From an uncultured Bacilli bacterium (GTDB lineage Bacteria; Bacillota_I; Bacilli_A; RF39; UBA660), in assembly GCA_947586295.1 (NCBI GenBank), contig CANPXQ010000065.1, positions 1-5,489 on the forward strand: a DNA stretch of 5,489 nucleotides. Direction: 5' to 3'. Under the pieces are notes generated by a model, which was given only the letters and a program-made list of their open reading frames with translations, was not told the DNA's origin and searched no databases. The translations under genes and the position numbers were made by a program. Within the stretch, counting starts at the first letter, position 1. Each line of letters opens with the position of its first letter. Of this stretch, positions 4,594 through 5,489 are shown piece after piece.

Positions 4594-5489
4594 TTATTCA
4601 CAAGGAGTAGGTGTAAATACTAGCTTGGCATTAAATTTCCTTCCGGCATTACCAAGATTTTCATCATTTTCATATTTACTTTGATCTCCTGTGCCATCAT
4701 TAATATGTTCATCAGTGTAATTTACAAACGTAACAGCTACCTTCCATAAATCATACATCGTACCTGCTTTACCAGTTGCTGTAATCTTATGTTTAAAATC
4801 TGCTTCTTTATAAGATCCGGCATCTTGACTACTTGCAGTAGCTATAGGTATTTGAATTTTTTTGATATCTTTTAATCCTGTTGCATCTTCTTTAATGGTA
4901 GTATTACCAAAAATTGTAATATCATATCCTTGAATTTTTTGACTTTCGGTACATCCTTTTCTTGGTACAGAAGGTTCTGCTTCAGGTGTCATTTCATCAA
5001 CTAAACATAAAGTAGTATCAGTTGCGCTATTTGCCGTTCCTGCAAAAATATTTTCTTCATAAGGAATTGTCACATTACCATCTGTTTCTTTTGGAGTAAT
5101 AAGTGGTATTTTATACATATTATCTTCTGCATCAATTGCTGAGGCATCAGAATCCGTTTGAGCAGCTTTCTTCCAAATAGTTAATACTAATTCTGGATAA
5201 TTTTTAGATTCAGTTCTCGTTTTTGGTAAAGAATATATAAATGTATTACTTGTCAATTCAAGATCTACAGTATAGCAATAATTAGCTGTTTGGTCGCTAG
5301 CATCACTTGCGGTAAAGCCAACAAAACCAGTTGTAGTATCTCTTAATGAACCAGCATCTTTATAGAAATTTTGTAAATTAGCATCAATTTCAATGTTATT
5401 AAAAGTACCAAAAGTTGCCGTATCAGTTGTACTAGTTGTAACATTAACATTAGCATTAGCTCCGGCCCCAGCTTGGGCTGTAAAGTAAG
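4594..5489 (-). CDS. Second SipW-type secreted protein, paralogue; 5' end off the right edge
   Basis: The frame is open from the right edge to TAA at 4594-4596, showing 297 full codons. It begins inside the signal peptide end: the first visible residues, YFTAQAGAGA, match residues 28-37 of the neighbour, so only about 27 residues are missing. It aligns with the neighbour along its whole length, with shared blocks TTDTATF, GSLRD, FIYSLPKT, YPELVL, IWKKA, GYDITI, HKITA, YDLWKV, VNY, GDQSKY and GNAGRK. The segment between IWKKA and the second cysteine differs in both sequence and length. The cysteines (visible residues 71, 161, 179 and 296) correspond to the four of the neighbour; the last is the penultimate residue. 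An internal TTG at 5256 is not the start, because homology continues upstream of it. It is likely exported and surface-associated or matrix-forming, as for its paralogue, from which it is separated by a terminator and a new promoter. The function is not known. Confidence 0.8.
   Translation of the reverse strand, partial: YFTAQAGAGANANVNVTTSTTDTATFGTFNNIEIDANLQNFYKDAGSLRDTTTGFVGFTASDASDQTANYCYTVDLELTSNTFIYSLPKTRTESKNYPELVLTIWKKAAQTDSDASAIDAEDNMYKIPLITPKETDGNVTIPYEENIFAGTANSATDTTLCLVDEMTPEAEPSVPRKGCTESQKIQGYDITIFGNTTIKEDATGLKDIKKIQIPIATASSQDAGSYKEADFKHKITATGKAGTMYDLWKVAVTFVNYTDEHINDGTGDQSKYENDENLGNAGRKFNAKLVFTPTPCE

Noticed and set aside
4401..4610. Open frame on the plus strand of 69 codons
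   Set aside because: It is antisense to a signal peptide region and an intergenic terminator, and its composition is that of non-coding AT-rich DNA.
4594..5256. Treating TTG 5256 as the start of the second secreted protein
   Set aside because: The same frame continues without a stop to the right edge and is homologous to the neighbour all the way to the signal peptide.
3466..5489. LPKT within FIYSLPKT in both secreted proteins, resembling a sortase LPxTG motif
   Set aside because: It sits in the first half of each protein, is followed by Phe or Arg rather than Gly, and has no hydrophobic tail or basic end after it.

Overview
The window is very AT-rich and carries Gram-positive (Firmicutes-type) genes: an rplM-rpsI operon with strong AGGAGG ribosome binding sites, near-consensus sigma-A promoters, U-tract intrinsic terminators, and two secreted proteins with SipW-type signal peptides. 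An uncultured low-GC Bacilli / RF39- or Erysipelotrichales-like gut bacterium is a reasonable guess, but nothing here fixes the genus. Stops used are TAA and TAG. No in-frame TGA is seen and Trp is read from TGG, so the genetic code cannot be tested.

Layout. (1) 1-867, minus: the first 289 codons of a sirtuin-like (Sir2 superfamily) protein whose C-terminus lies off the left edge. (2) 868-1010: a compact divergent control region with overlapping -10 boxes facing both ways and a perfect 14-bp inverted repeat. (3) 1011-2204, plus: a membrane-anchored NagZ-type GH3 beta-N-acetylglucosaminidase with changes at two motif positions that are normally conserved. (4) 2205-2437: a convergent intergenic region with a plus-strand terminator, a possible small structured RNA on the minus strand with its own promoter and U-tract, and the rpsI terminator. 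(5) 2438-3402, minus: the rplM-rpsI operon with promoter and a structured leader. (6) 3435-5489, minus: two paralogous secreted proteins of the SipW-dependent (TasA/CalY-like) type. The downstream copy is complete, with its own promoter and terminator. The upstream copy is cut by the right edge just after its signal peptide.

How the parts relate. rplM and rpsI are core translation genes. NagZ and the two exported proteins act at the cell surface: wall-sugar recycling, and possibly matrix, fibre or adhesin formation. The sirtuin-like gene and nagZ share a divergent control region and could be co-regulated. The points most worth a second look are the tRNA-like RNA candidate at 2202-2272, the inverted repeat in the divergent promoter, the altered NagZ active-site motif, and the tandem four-cysteine SipW-type pair, which may continue beyond the window. 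No IS element, CRISPR array, canonical tRNA or rRNA was found.
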